A DNA stretch of 33,635 nt from assembly GCA_949284155.1 (NCBI GenBank), contig CASDVD010000075.1, positions 1 through 33,635 of the forward strand, read 5' to 3'. This document shows, piece by piece, positions 1-8,474 of this stretch. The DNA comes from an uncultured bacterium. GTDB taxonomy: Bacteria > Cyanobacteriota > Vampirovibrionia > Gastranaerophilales > Gastranaerophilaceae. Positions within the stretch are counted from its first letter, which is position 1. The number at the start of each line of letters is the position of its first letter. A model generated the notes under the pieces. The model was not told the DNA's origin. It did no database searches and was given only the letters and a program-made list of their open reading frames with translations. The translations under genes were made by a program, and so were the position numbers.

Positions 1-22
1 AAAAAACATTAGCCGATAAAAA

Positions 23-107
23 CGGAGAGGGTGGGATTCGAACCCACGGTGCATTGCTGCACACAGACTTTCGAGGTCCGCACCTTAAACCACTCGGACA
101 CCTCTCC
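23..107 (-). tRNA. tRNA-Ser (anticodon CGA)
   Basis: Read on the minus strand, this folds as a class II tRNA. The 7-bp acceptor stem is GGAGAGG/CCTCTCC (101-107 with 24-30), followed by a D arm, an anticodon stem CGGAC/GTCTG and the loop CTCGAAA. A long variable arm and a T arm with GGTTCGAATCC follow. The anticodon CGA (71-73) reads the serine codon UCG, and the long variable arm fits serine. The discriminator base is G at 23. CCA is not encoded, so it must be added after transcription. Confidence 0.96.
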
Positions 108-117
108 TTCTTTTTTT

Positions 118-146
118 ATTATATATTTTTAAATCTTAAACTGCAA
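118..146 (-). promoter_or_regulatory. Promoter of tRNA-Ser
   Basis: On the minus strand there is a -35 box TTGCAG (141-146), a 17-bp spacer and a perfect -10 box TATAAT (118-123). The -10 box ends 10 nt before the tRNA 5' end, a normal distance for a stable-RNA promoter. Confidence 0.7.
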
Positions 147-183
147 TGTAGCAAATATTTTTTTGTTTGTTTTTAAAAAAAAT

Positions 184-441
184 ATGGAAAATAATATATC
201 ATTCACAAAACTTTTGTTTCTAAAATCTGCATCAAATACATCCCGTACTTTCGCTGAAATTCTTAATGACAGATTACTCAACGCTGTCAACAGCATTTGC
301 AATAACTCAGCTGTTTCTATTGTGCACAACTCAAACGAGACAGTTTTTTCCGCCAAAGTCATCAATGGACACAGCAATCCTTTTGAAATCGACGATGAAG
401 AATTTTCCGTAACCGTCATCGATGACCCTAATATTTTGTAA
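184..441 (+). CDS. Small hypothetical protein, 85 aa
   Basis: I do not recognise this family. The protein begins MENNISFTKLL and ends with an acidic tail containing IDDEEFSVTVIDD. It has no signal peptide and no membrane segment. I chose the ATG at 184; the reading frame extends back to a TTG at 163, but that adds only a short lysine/phenylalanine stretch. No clear ribosome binding site precedes the ATG. An overlapping minus-strand frame is open for 114 codons, but its composition is less protein-like. The gene lies between the divergent tRNA and a LUD gene on the same strand. Confidence 0.5.
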   Translation: MENNISFTKLLFLKSASNTSRTFAEILNDRLLNAVNSICNNSAVSIVHNSNETVFSAKVINGHSNPFEIDDEEFSVTVIDDPNIL

Positions 442-511
442 TAACACGTTTTTTGATGAAAAAATTTATACATTTTGCTAAAATAAAGTCATACAAATCA
501 GGGAGTTTATT

Positions 512-1162
512 ATGACAGATTTTTTTAAACAAAGAAATGAAAAACTAGGACAAAAAGTAGTTGAAGCTCTTCAAAAACGCCACTTTGAAGCGTATTTTTG
601 TAAGTCTAAAGAAGATGCATTGAAACAAGCATTGGAACTCATTCCCCACAATCACACAATTTCCTGGGGCGGCTCAATGTCTATCAGCGAAATTGGGCTG
701 ACCAGCGCATTAAAGTCCAATAATTACAATATCATCGACCGTGACAGTGCAAAAAATCCGGAAGAAAAAAAAGAACTCACAAGAAATGCTCTTTTCGCAG
801 ACACATTTTTGCTCAGCGCTAATGCAATTTCCGAAGACGGGCAGCTCGTTAATATCGACGGAACAGGAAATCGAATCGCAGCTTTAGCTTTTGGGCCTTC
901 TAATGTAATCGTTATTGCAGGAATGAATAAAGTGGTCAAAACGCTTGATGATGCTGTTGAAAGAGCAAGAACCATTGCTGCACCCGTAAATATGCAGCGT
1001 ATTGCCTCAATGATTGAACGAAAAACACCTTGCGCTATCAACGGCAGCTGTGCTAATTGCACAAGCGAAGATTCTATCTGCTCACATATAATAATTACAA
1101 GATTGTGTTCACCAAAAAACAGAATAAAAGTTATTCTCGTAGGTGAAAATCTCGGATATTAA
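512..1162 (+). CDS. LUD-domain protein (LutC/YkgG-like, DUF162)
   Basis: A 216-aa stand-alone LUD-domain protein. It matches the short form common in anaerobes and usually annotated as a lactate utilization protein. Visible hallmarks are the early TISWGGSMS segment, the VNIDGTGNRIAALAFGP segment and the C-terminal cysteine cluster (CAINGSCANC followed by C and SH), then RIKVILVGENLGY. LutC takes part in lactate oxidation with LutA and LutB, but neither is present here, so the substrate is unknown. The cysteines could bind a metal or an Fe-S cluster; that is inference. The start is supported by AGGGAG 9 nt upstream. hydG follows 64 bp downstream from its own promoter. Confidence 0.85.
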   Translation: MTDFFKQRNEKLGQKVVEALQKRHFEAYFCKSKEDALKQALELIPHNHTISWGGSMSISEIGLTSALKSNNYNIIDRDSAKNPEEKKELTRNALFADTFLLSANAISEDGQLVNIDGTGNRIAALAFGPSNVIVIAGMNKVVKTLDDAVERARTIAAPVNMQRIASMIERKTPCAINGSCANCTSEDSICSHIIITRLCSPKNRIKVILVGENLGY

Positions 1163-1194
1163 AAAACTTTTTAAGTAGCCGAAAAAAAACTGCG

Positions 1195-1203
1195 TGATAT
1201 AAT
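1195..1203 (+). promoter_or_regulatory. Extended -10 promoter upstream of hydG
   Basis: TGATATAAT is a perfect extended -10 element (TGnTATAAT) 24 bp before the hydG start. No good -35 box lies 16-18 bp upstream, as expected for extended -10 promoters. Confidence 0.6.
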
Positions 1204-1226
1204 AGGGTTGGAAAGGGTGGGGTATT

Positions 1227-2648
1227 ATGTACAATCCAAAATCACACAAGGCTGAAGAATTTATTGACCATGAAGAAGTTCTGGCTTCTTTAGAGTATGC
1301 AGAAAAAAATAAAAATAATATTGAAGTTATTGACAAAATTTTAGAAAAAGCCAGACAGAAAAAAGGGCTTTCTCACAGGGAAGCCGCTGTTTTGCTCGAT
1401 TGCGAAATAGAAGAAAAAAATAAAGAAATATTTGAACTGGCAGAGCAGATTAAAAAAGACTTTTACGGAAACAGAATAGTTTTGTTTGCTCCTTTGTATC
1501 TTTCTAACTATTGTGTTAACGGTTGTGTATATTGTCCTTATCATTTGAAAAACAAACATATCCCCAGAAAAAAATTGACTCAGGAAGAAATCAAAAATGA
1601 AGTTATTGCACTGCAAGATATGGGGCATAAAAGAATCGCCATTGAAGCCGGAGAGGATCCCGTTAACAACCCCATTGATTACATTCTTGAATCAATAAAA
1701 ACTATTTACAGCGTAAAGCATAAAAACGGTTCTATTCGCAGGGTCAACGTTAATATCGCAGCAACAACAGTTGAGAACTATAAAAAACTGCATGATATAG
1801 GCATAGGTACATATATTCTGTTTCAAGAAACTTATAATAAAGAAACCTATGAAAGACTCCACCCGACAGGCCCTAAGCATAACTATGCATACCATACGGA
1901 AGCAATGGACAGAGCAATGGAAGCCGGCATAGATGACGTGAGCCTCGGTGTACTGTTCGGATTGGAATTATATCGATATGAATTCAGCGCATTACTTATG
2001 CATGCCGAACACCTCGAAGCCGCTTTTGGAGTCGGCCCCCATGCGATAAGCGTCCCGAGAATTAAAAAAGCTGACGATATTGATCCTTCAGCTTTTGATA
2101 ACGGTATTGATGATGACATTTTTGCCAAAATAGTTGCCTGTATCAGAATCGCAACACCTTATACCGGAATGATTATCTCCACAAGAGAATCTGCTGAATG
2201 CAGAGAAAGACTGCTGCATCTGGGCGTATCTCAAATTTCCGGCGGTTCAAAAACAAGTGTAGGAGGATATTACAATCCTATGCCCGACTGGGAAGATTCC
2301 GCACAATTTGATGTTTCCGACAGACGACCGCTTGATGAAGTTATCAAATGGCTTATGGAACTCGGGTATCTGCCGAGCTTCTGTACTTCCTGCTACAGAC
2401 AGGGCAGAACAGGCGACAGATTTATGGAAATTTGCAAAAGCCAGCAAATTCATAACTTCTGTCATCCGAACGCAATACTTACATTAAAAGAATATCTTGA
2501 AGATTACGCTTCTGACGAAACAAAACGAATCGGTGAAGAACTTATTAAAAAAGAAGTCGAAATTCTTGAAAGCGGAGAAAAAGTCAAAACCGCAGTTATT
2601 GAAGATTTGAAAAAAATTGAACAAGGCGAAAGAGATTTTAAATTCTAA
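1227..2648 (+). CDS. hydG: [FeFe]-hydrogenase maturase HydG (radical SAM tyrosine lyase)
   Basis: HydG cleaves tyrosine with S-adenosylmethionine and makes the CO and cyanide ligands of the hydrogenase H-cluster. The 473-aa length is normal for the family. The radical-SAM cluster motif CX3CX2C is at C96, C100 and C103 (CVNGCVYC). The diagnostic HydG C-terminal motif CX2CX22C is intact at C386, C389 and C412 and should hold the second Fe-S cluster, where the CO/CN chemistry occurs; this separates HydG from ThiH. The start ATG follows GGTGGGG. The partner maturases HydE and HydF and the hydrogenase itself are not in this window, so hydG stands alone here. A strong terminator follows directly. 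Confidence 0.96.
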   Translation: MYNPKSHKAEEFIDHEEVLASLEYAEKNKNNIEVIDKILEKARQKKGLSHREAAVLLDCEIEEKNKEIFELAEQIKKDFYGNRIVLFAPLYLSNYCVNGCVYCPYHLKNKHIPRKKLTQEEIKNEVIALQDMGHKRIAIEAGEDPVNNPIDYILESIKTIYSVKHKNGSIRRVNVNIAATTVENYKKLHDIGIGTYILFQETYNKETYERLHPTGPKHNYAYHTEAMDRAMEAGIDDVSLGVLFGLELYRYEFSALLMHAEHLEAAFGVGPHAISVPRIKKADDIDPSAFDNGIDDDIFAKIVACIRIATPYTGMIISTRESAECRERLLHLGVSQISGGSKTSVGGYYNPMPDWEDSAQFDVSDRRPLDEVIKWLMELGYLPSFCTSCYRQGRTGDRFMEICKSQQIHNFCHPNAILTLKEYLEDYASDETKRIGEELIKKEVEILESGEKVKTAVIEDLKKIEQGERDFKF

Positions 2649-2679
2649 TTTTAAATTCTAATTTAAACATTGACAGACT

Positions 2680-2711
2680 AAAAAACCGGAGAGTGTTATC
2701 TCCGGTTTTTT
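2680..2711. terminator. Bidirectional terminator between hydG and the convergent gene
   Basis: A perfect 12-bp inverted repeat (AAAAAACCGGAG / CTCCGGTTTTTT) has an 8-nt loop, with A and T runs at the two ends. It can end transcription from both sides and sits 2 bp from the end of the convergent gene. Confidence 0.9.
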
Positions 2712-2713
2712 GT

Positions 2714-3358
2714 TTACTGATTTCTAACTCTAATTTTCAGCTTTGGAAACAACGGGTCATTTGAACCAAAATGCGAATAGATAATAGTCTGAGGCCTTTT
2801 TACTTCAAATATACCCTTTATTAATTCATAGCAGTTCCCGGGTTTATGCTCAAACTGGTACTTATAAAAATCCATGCCGGTATCATTCAAAAGCAAAAAT
2901 GTTTTTCTCTTAAACCACGGTTTTTCCAGCGTTATACTGCCATTATTAAAATGTGAAATTTTAACGATTTGCACATCAGGAAAATATTTTTTTATTTCAC
3001 CTTCTGGCAGAATATCACTAACTATCTTCTTTCCGTCATAAGTTATATTATAAAATTTTAAAGTATGAGCGTTATATCCGATGAATTTCTGCCCGTCCAG
3101 AAATTCATATGTACTATTTATTCCGAAACGGATATTGTTATACTCTAATTCGCTAAACCCGCCCGTCCCCGTAGTTATATATTTAGTGAAAAGCACCGGA
3201 CAGTGTGTTGTTTCCGCAGACCACGATTTTTTAGCAGGATTGTAACAAATTTTTTGGCCGTCCTTTATCCCGTTGAGCATATCAGCTTTGTAATTATAAG
3301 AAAAAGCTGCGTTACAGGTTAATAACAGTACAAGTGCTAACAAAATTTTACGTTTCAT
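2714..3358 (-). CDS. Secreted or periplasmic hypothetical protein, 214 aa
   Basis: I do not recognise the family. The N-terminus is a classical signal peptide: MKRK, a leucine-rich core of about 12 residues, then a likely signal peptidase I site after AAFS (about residue 20). The mature part is beta-rich with many aromatic and lysine residues (WFKRKTFLLLNDTGMDFYKY). Two cysteines in the first 55 residues (ICYNP and THCPV) could form a disulfide. AGGGAAAA lies 6-10 nt before the ATG. The gene is divergent from the YkgJ-like gene and convergent with hydG. Confidence 0.75.
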   Translation of the reverse strand: MKRKILLALVLLLTCNAAFSYNYKADMLNGIKDGQKICYNPAKKSWSAETTHCPVLFTKYITTGTGGFSELEYNNIRFGINSTYEFLDGQKFIGYNAHTLKFYNITYDGKKIVSDILPEGEIKKYFPDVQIVKISHFNNGSITLEKPWFKRKTFLLLNDTGMDFYKYQFEHKPGNCYELIKGIFEVKRPQTIIYSHFGSNDPLFPKLKIRVRNQ

Positions 3359-3416
3359 TAATTTTTCCCTATAAATATTTTATCGTTATAAAATATTTAT
3401 CATAAACAATAAAAGG

Positions 3417-4022
3417 ATGCAGCCGTTACAATTTACAATGAATATAAATTATCATCATTATCTGAATTTTATAAATGAAAAACTAAAAAATTTTTTTGAA
3501 AGCCAAGAACCATATATATTTTGCCATAAAGGCTGCTCTTTGTGCTGCAAAAACTCCCAATTCCCTTATTCTCAAATTGAAATTCAATATCTCAAAGAGG
3601 GTATTGCAAAACTGGAAGACAAATTGCGTTCTGAAATTCAGTTGAAAATAAAAAAAATCATAGAAAAAAAGAAAAATTATAAAGGAAAAAACTTCAGGTA
3701 TGACTGCCCGTTTCTTATTAATAACGAGTGCACAATATACGAACACAGGGGCATTTTATGCAGAGCGTTCGGATTAATGACACACCATGAAAACGGTAAA
3801 GTAAAAGTTCCTTTCTGCTGCTATAAGGGATTAAACTACTCTAATGTAATGAATCTTCAAAAAAAAACTATATCCGTAAGAAAATTTAAAAAACTTGCAA
3901 CAGACAAAGAACCGCTAGGATTTAATATCAGCTATGTATCATTGACACATGAAGACTTTGAAGAAGAATTTAATTTGAAATTCGGAGAAAAAAAGCCTTT
4001 AATAGACTGGTTTATAGATTAA
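3417..4022 (+). CDS. YkgJ-family cysteine-cluster protein (UPF0153-like)
   Basis: A 201-aa protein with the two cysteine groups typical of the YkgJ/UPF0153 family. The first is CX3CX2CC at C36, C40, C43 and C44 (CHKGCSLCC). The second is CPF..ECTIYEHRGILCRAFG at C97, C105 and C115, followed by CC at 134-135. The family is thought to bind zinc or an Fe-S cluster; its biochemical role is unknown. The ATG at 3417 has AAAAGG directly before it, which is too close to be an ideal Shine-Dalgarno. The alternative ATG at 3438 (MNINYHHYL) is equally possible on sequence grounds. The middle, residues 60-90, is a lysine-rich probable coiled helix. Confidence 0.8.
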   Translation: MQPLQFTMNINYHHYLNFINEKLKNFFESQEPYIFCHKGCSLCCKNSQFPYSQIEIQYLKEGIAKLEDKLRSEIQLKIKKIIEKKKNYKGKNFRYDCPFLINNECTIYEHRGILCRAFGLMTHHENGKVKVPFCCYKGLNYSNVMNLQKKTISVRKFKKLATDKEPLGFNISYVSLTHEDFEEEFNLKFGEKKPLIDWFID

Positions 4023-4086
4023 TTATCTCATTTCCCGCAATTTGAACATCATGCACATCTTTCATAAATAGCGCAATATCTGCACT

Positions 4087-4293
4087 TCACTTTTTAAATC
4101 TATATGACTCCAGAAGTCCGATATGAGCAGCAGTAAATAATACACCCAAAAGACCGGGAATTCTGTGAGATTTTTTAAGCTTGGCAGCAGCATAACTAAC
4201 CCCGACAGATGCCGCAGCCGCATAGCCGGTAATTTTCACATAATTCGGACGTTTGCTTTGTATACCCCCGGAAATATTTCTTACTTTCATCAT
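4087..4293 (-). CDS. Small membrane protein with MKVRN leader, 68 aa
   Basis: An unrecognised small protein. The leader MKVRNISGGIQSKRPNY is followed by two hydrophobic stretches (about residues 19-37 and 45-62) and a basic end (YRFKK), so it is probably a membrane hairpin. The leader closely resembles that of the GH77-like protein starting at 11502 (MKVRNIQSGINFGRS). Two ATGs are adjacent; GGA lies about 8 nt before the first (4293), while comparison with the other leaders favours the second (4290). It lies 19 bp downstream of the AsmA-like gene on the same strand and is probably co-transcribed with it. Confidence 0.7.
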   Translation of the reverse strand: MMKVRNISGGIQSKRPNYVKITGYAAAASVGVSYAAAKLKKSHRIPGLLGVLFTAAHIGLLESYRFKK

Positions 4294-4312
4294 TATTTTT
4301 TCCGATAAACCG

Positions 4313-7084
4313 TTATTTTATTTTCTTTAACGAAGACAGGAAGTTGTTATGTTCAACATCACCGTCTACCTTTGTCAAAAAGACCTGACAGTCTCTTTCA
4401 TCAGCTTCAATTGGTGGAAGCTGCTTCAACTCGGCAGCATAATACAGGCTGTCATTTCTTCCGCTCAGAGAAACTCTGTTCGCCAGACTGTTCAATGAAA
4501 GATTTCTCAGTGCGCCTGCAAAGCCCTTATTTTTATTGCTGAACTTTGTATAAATCCGCAAAGAAGCATCTCTGGATTCCAAATCAAAACGTCCGATAAT
4601 AAAGGAACTGAGCTGCGGTGCAGAAGATTTAATCATTATTTTTTCTACTACATTATCCTTAATAGCCAAATCACCGATAATTCTGTCAAAATTACCCTCC
4701 GGTATATTAACCAGATCAACAAGCGTAGACGGACTAATCATCGCCATCGGATTTCTGAATAATGCAGCAAATTTCAATACATATTCAATTAATCCAATCT
4801 TTCCGATTGTCCCTTTTTTAATTTCAAACTTTATGGAACCATTGAGTTTTAAAGAATCATCCGTATTCAGCTCAATCAAACCGCTGGCTTTACCTGAAAT
4901 TTCTTTTTTCAGTGCAAGCAATGATGTTGCCAGAATATCAGAATTAATATCTTTAACTCCCAATCTCACACTATATATATGTTTTTTCAAATCACAAATA
5001 ACTTTACAAGAAGAAATTCCCTCAGCAAAGTCAAATCTGTTCGACTGAACCTGCAAAACACCGTTTCGGTCAAGCGTAAGGTTAGCTTTCAAATTACCGA
5101 TATTTATATCATTATAAGAACCCTTGACCAGATGCAGTATACATTCTTCTATAACGAGCAATCCGGTATCAAATGTATACGAATCATAGTCATCTTCCTT
5201 TGCATCCTGCTGTGCAAGAGTTGATTTTTTATCCACTCCGCTTACCGCAGAAGTATTTTGATTATTAAATGATTTCATCAATTTATCAATATCGATATTA
5301 TCAACAGTCAAATTAACATTTTTTATGATTATCGGGAATATCAATTCATTAACCATATTGCCGCTCAATTCATACTGTGAACGTTTAAACCTTCCTTTTG
5401 AATCCAGATAAATACGATTCTTGTCAGAATAGAAATTTCCCTCTTTAATTGAAAGTCTCATAGACGGAACTCTGACACTTTCAATTTTCAAATGTCCATC
5501 CAGCTTAGGAGTTTTATCCATTTCAACAACTCTCAATTTTCCGGCAATTGTACCTTTTCTAAACATTCTCTGGCCGATGAGAACATTCAAAAACTCACTC
5601 GGCAGCGGTTTTGGAATTTCAAATCCCAAATCTTTAATCAGAAGTTTTGCACAATCAACATTTCCGCTGATAGTAAGTATTGGTTTTACACCTTTTGAAT
5701 TTTTATCTAAAACAGATGCAATGTAATAGTTTATTTTCTTTATATTCAAAAGATTATTTTCAAAGTGTAAATCAGCAGTCAAAGCTCTGTCATAGTTAAC
5801 AGGGCTCAATGAAGCTCCGTCAACCAGAATATCTTTACCCTTAGCGATTTTTGTCATCCATAATATATCAATTTTGTTATATATAGATTTAACATACATT
5901 TTCATGTTTGAATCGCCTGTGAGCGTCAACGGACATCCGACAATTTTCGATATATAATCTTTTGTCAATTCATTAGTCGCAACACCGTTCGCCTCTATAT
6001 TTATATCAACAGACTTCATATAATCTTTGACAGTGCCGAAAAAGTCTATGCTGTTTTTTTTGTTTGAGCCGTACCAGCCTTTGAAATTTTTCAATTCTAT
6101 ATCGTTTTTGGAAATAGCGACAAATCCTTCAGATAAAACGACCGGCAGGTTATTCAAAGGGATTACCTTTAAGGAAGCTTTATTTAAATTAACAGCACCG
6201 CTTAAACCGTCGTTTGTCATGTTAATTTTAAAGTCAAAATCACCCTTTATATCTTTGAAAAATATCAGCATTTCCTTGCCGTTGGGAACAATCAGGTTTG
6301 ACTCCAACAATTCAACCACATTTTTAATATCAAATTTCTTTGAAAATACTGTTAAGTCAAATTTTCCCTCATCGTCTGAAATACTGTTGATAGAGATTTT
6401 AGAATTATTAACTCCAAGCAGTCCGTTTTTTATATGCAATTTACGGTCTTGAATATAAACATTTCCATTGTCTGAAAGTGAAATTTTTATATTTTGATTA
6501 TTTTTGTTTACATCAATATTTAAATCAAAGCGTACATATTTCGGATCTCTTTCACTTGTGATTTCCATATTTTCACCGGAAACTTTGACTGTCGTATCTT
6601 TATCAAGTCTGTATACAATAAAACACTTTTTCAGATATAACAATGAATCGAACCACTGAACTCTCCACTGTGATTTCTTTTTTTCTTTTTGCTCTTCCTG
6701 AGGGAAAAGTTCTGTTATCTTATTTACATCTACAAATAAATTATCCAAACCGACCTGTTTTAGCACAATCCGTTTTTGCAAAATTTTTGAAAAAGAAATT
6801 ATTGTATTAAAGTTTTCTACATCCAGAAGAGTTTCTGCACCCTTAGTCATTTTAATTTTGTCAACCTTGAATGCGAGAACAGGAGAAAGGCTTGTTTTCA
6901 AAACAGGACTGTCTATTTGAAGATTAACCCCTGCGGATTGCGACAAAGTCTCTTTTATCTTATTTTGTATTTTCACGCTCGAAACAAGTTCAGGCAGGAC
7001 TTTCAAATATAAAACAAAAGGCAGGGCAATTATAACCCCGGCTAATACACAAACAGATATTATTATTTTCCAATTTTTACACAT
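4313..7084 (-). CDS. AsmA-like envelope protein, 923 aa
   Basis: A very large protein with one N-terminal membrane anchor (about residues 5-27) and a long beta-rich region expected in the periplasm. The C-terminal part (GTIGKIGLIEYVLKFAALF, then SPSTLVDLVNIPEGNFDRI, then NVVEKIMIKSSAPQLSSFI) matches the AsmA-like C-terminal domain. AsmA/TamB/YhdP-type proteins form bridge-like grooves between the membranes and are linked to lipid transport and outer-membrane homeostasis, so this gene supports a two-membrane envelope. I chose the ATG at 7084, with GAGAG 10 nt upstream; an in-frame TTG at 7093 lies too close to that site. The small MKVRN-leader gene follows 19 bp downstream. Confidence 0.8.
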   Translation of the reverse strand: MCKNWKIIISVCVLAGVIIALPFVLYLKVLPELVSSVKIQNKIKETLSQSAGVNLQIDSPVLKTSLSPVLAFKVDKIKMTKGAETLLDVENFNTIISFSKILQKRIVLKQVGLDNLFVDVNKITELFPQEEQKEKKKSQWRVQWFDSLLYLKKCFIVYRLDKDTTVKVSGENMEITSERDPKYVRFDLNIDVNKNNQNIKISLSDNGNVYIQDRKLHIKNGLLGVNNSKISINSISDDEGKFDLTVFSKKFDIKNVVELLESNLIVPNGKEMLIFFKDIKGDFDFKINMTNDGLSGAVNLNKASLKVIPLNNLPVVLSEGFVAISKNDIELKNFKGWYGSNKKNSIDFFGTVKDYMKSVDINIEANGVATNELTKDYISKIVGCPLTLTGDSNMKMYVKSIYNKIDILWMTKIAKGKDILVDGASLSPVNYDRALTADLHFENNLLNIKKINYYIASVLDKNSKGVKPILTISGNVDCAKLLIKDLGFEIPKPLPSEFLNVLIGQRMFRKGTIAGKLRVVEMDKTPKLDGHLKIESVRVPSMRLSIKEGNFYSDKNRIYLDSKGRFKRSQYELSGNMVNELIFPIIIKNVNLTVDNIDIDKLMKSFNNQNTSAVSGVDKKSTLAQQDAKEDDYDSYTFDTGLLVIEECILHLVKGSYNDINIGNLKANLTLDRNGVLQVQSNRFDFAEGISSCKVICDLKKHIYSVRLGVKDINSDILATSLLALKKEISGKASGLIELNTDDSLKLNGSIKFEIKKGTIGKIGLIEYVLKFAALFRNPMAMISPSTLVDLVNIPEGNFDRIIGDLAIKDNVVEKIMIKSSAPQLSSFIIGRFDLESRDASLRIYTKFSNKNKGFAGALRNLSLNSLANRVSLSGRNDSLYYAAELKQLPPIEADERDCQVFLTKVDGDVEHNNFLSSLKKIK

Positions 7085-7137
7085 AACTATCAAACTCTCA
7101 TCAAACCTATTCTCAAAGATTTATAAAAAACAATAAA

Positions 7138-7167
7138 ATTATAGCATAATATAAATCATTATTTGAA
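7138..7167 (-). promoter_or_regulatory. Promoter of the AsmA-like gene
   Basis: On the minus strand, TTCAAA (7162-7167) and an extended -10 TGCTATAAT (7138-7146) are 18 bp apart. This implies a 5' leader of roughly 45-50 nt before the ATG at 7084. Confidence 0.55.
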
Positions 7168-7617
7168 CTAAACAGCCGCTTTTACAACAGCTTTTTTTAC
7201 ATAAGTTTTTTCATTAATACTTATACACGGCATATGAGCATCTTCCGGAGTAAAGATTAAAAACATACCTTTTGATGCGTTGAGAAAACTGCCTTTTCCT
7301 TCTAAAAATTCAATGTCATCAGACTCATTATAATCTGTGAGTTTTGTACAATTCGAAATATTCGTATAGCCGAGTTTTTCTTCTCCGCTGATAATATACT
7401 GTATATCTATATATTTTTTATGAGCTTCAAATTTTCCTTCCGATTCGGGTTTTGTGTAATAATCCTGAACACTGATAAATATTTCATCTTTGCTGATTTC
7501 GTATTTTCCGTTTTCCATTGATTCAAGATTTGCATTCCGGATATATTCCAGACCTTTCTTTATTCTTTCGCCAAGACCATAATAAAATTTTGCATTTTCA
7601 ATTTTATCTATTATCAT
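7168..7617 (-). CDS. YhcH/YjgK/YiaL (EbgC-like) family protein
   Basis: A 149-aa protein of the DUF386 cupin-like family that includes YhcH, YiaL and the EbgC subunit. Family hallmarks are FEAHKKYIDIQYIISGEE, with its conserved histidine, and the later FLIFTPEDAHMP, which supplies further metal-ligand-type residues. Members are linked to sugar or sialic-acid catabolism (anomerase-like roles), but no sugar catabolic genes sit next to it, so the substrate is unknown. The start is well defined by GGAGG 8 nt upstream. It is divergent from the RNA methyltransferase gene. Confidence 0.87.
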   Translation of the reverse strand: MIIDKIENAKFYYGLGERIKKGLEYIRNANLESMENGKYEISKDEIFISVQDYYTKPESEGKFEAHKKYIDIQYIISGEEKLGYTNISNCTKLTDYNESDDIEFLEGKGSFLNASKGMFLIFTPEDAHMPCISINEKTYVKKAVVKAAV

Positions 7618-7676
7618 TTCTGCCTCCGTTTATACTTATTAATTATTATCTATCAAAAATTTTTAACGCATCAGCA

Positions 7677-7685
7677 TGTTATAAT
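7677..7685 (+). promoter_or_regulatory. Extended -10 promoter of the SpoU-family methyltransferase gene
   Basis: TGTTATAAT (TGnTATAAT form) lies 30 bp before the ATG at 7716. No recognisable -35 box is present at 16-18 bp. Confidence 0.5.
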
Positions 7686-7715
7686 TAAAAAAAATGAATA
7701 AAAGCAGATAAAATA

Positions 7716-8474
7716 ATGACTGAAATAACAAGTCTTTCAAATCAACAAATAAAAGAGGCTGCAAAACTGCAGCAAAAAAAATTCAGACTTCAATCGGGAC
7801 TTTTCCTCCTTGAAGGCTATAAAGCTATTCATGAAGCGTTTAATTCCGGAATAGAAATAAAAACCGTATACACAGAAACAAAACATGCAAAAAAATTTGA
7901 TTTCATAAAAGAAAAAATAGTAACAGTCTCCGAGCAGGTACTCAAAAAACTTGCGACAACAGAAAGCGCACCTGAAGCAGCAGCTGTCGGCGTACAGAAA
8001 AAATATACTGTTGAAGAAATACAAACACTAAAAAAAATTGTGCTTTTAGAAAATATAAAAGATGCGGGGAATCTGGGAACAATCATCCGCTCGGCCGCTG
8101 CTTTCGGAATCGATGCGATTGTAACGGCTAAAGATACCGCTGATATTTATAACCCCAAAGTTGTCAGAGCCGCTGTCGGAGCACTTTTTAAAATCCCTGT
8201 GGTTAAAATATACGATTTGCCTGAATTCAGAAAAAAATTTTACAGGCACAAATTCATTGCAACAGTAGTAAATTATCCGAATTCAAAAAATCCCTCTTCA
8301 ATAAACTACAACGAGCCGTTTGTGCTTTTATTCGGCTCGGAAGCCGACGGCTTAACCGATGAGGCTGTCAATCTTTCAGATATTAAGACCACCATTCCTA
8401 TTAGCACCAGGACGGAATCTTTGAATTTATCTGCCGCTGCTTCAATTATGTTCTATATTTGCGCTAATTATTAA
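7716..8474 (+). CDS. SpoU/TrmH-family RNA 2'-O-methyltransferase (RlmB-like)
   Basis: A 252-aa SPOUT methyltransferase. An N-terminal substrate-binding domain with KKFRLQSGLFLLEGYKAIHEA (residues 21-41) precedes the trefoil-knot catalytic domain. The three SpoU motifs are intact: motif 1 NIKDAGNLGTIIRSA (113-127), motif 2 FGSEADGL (206-213) and motif 3 IPISTRTESLNLSAAAS. These proteins 2'-O-methylate a ribose in rRNA or tRNA using S-adenosylmethionine. The subgroup resembles the TrmH/RlmB proteins annotated in Firmicutes and Cyanobacteria; the exact target nucleotide cannot be told from sequence alone. The ribosome binding site is weak (GCAGAT). Confidence 0.9.
   Translation: MTEITSLSNQQIKEAAKLQQKKFRLQSGLFLLEGYKAIHEAFNSGIEIKTVYTETKHAKKFDFIKEKIVTVSEQVLKKLATTESAPEAAAVGVQKKYTVEEIQTLKKIVLLENIKDAGNLGTIIRSAAAFGIDAIVTAKDTADIYNPKVVRAAVGALFKIPVVKIYDLPEFRKKFYRHKFIATVVNYPNSKNPSSINYNEPFVLLFGSEADGLTDEAVNLSDIKTTIPISTRTESLNLSAAASIMFYICANY

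Noticed and set aside
129-473. Minus-strand frame of 114 codons opposite the gene at 184-441
   Set aside because: It covers the tRNA-side intergenic region, has a composition unlike its neighbours and no ribosome site. The plus-strand frame has a more protein-like acidic tail.
1692-2465. Minus-strand frames inside hydG
   Set aside because: hydG keeps all family motifs over its full length; the opposite frames are cysteine-rich by chance.
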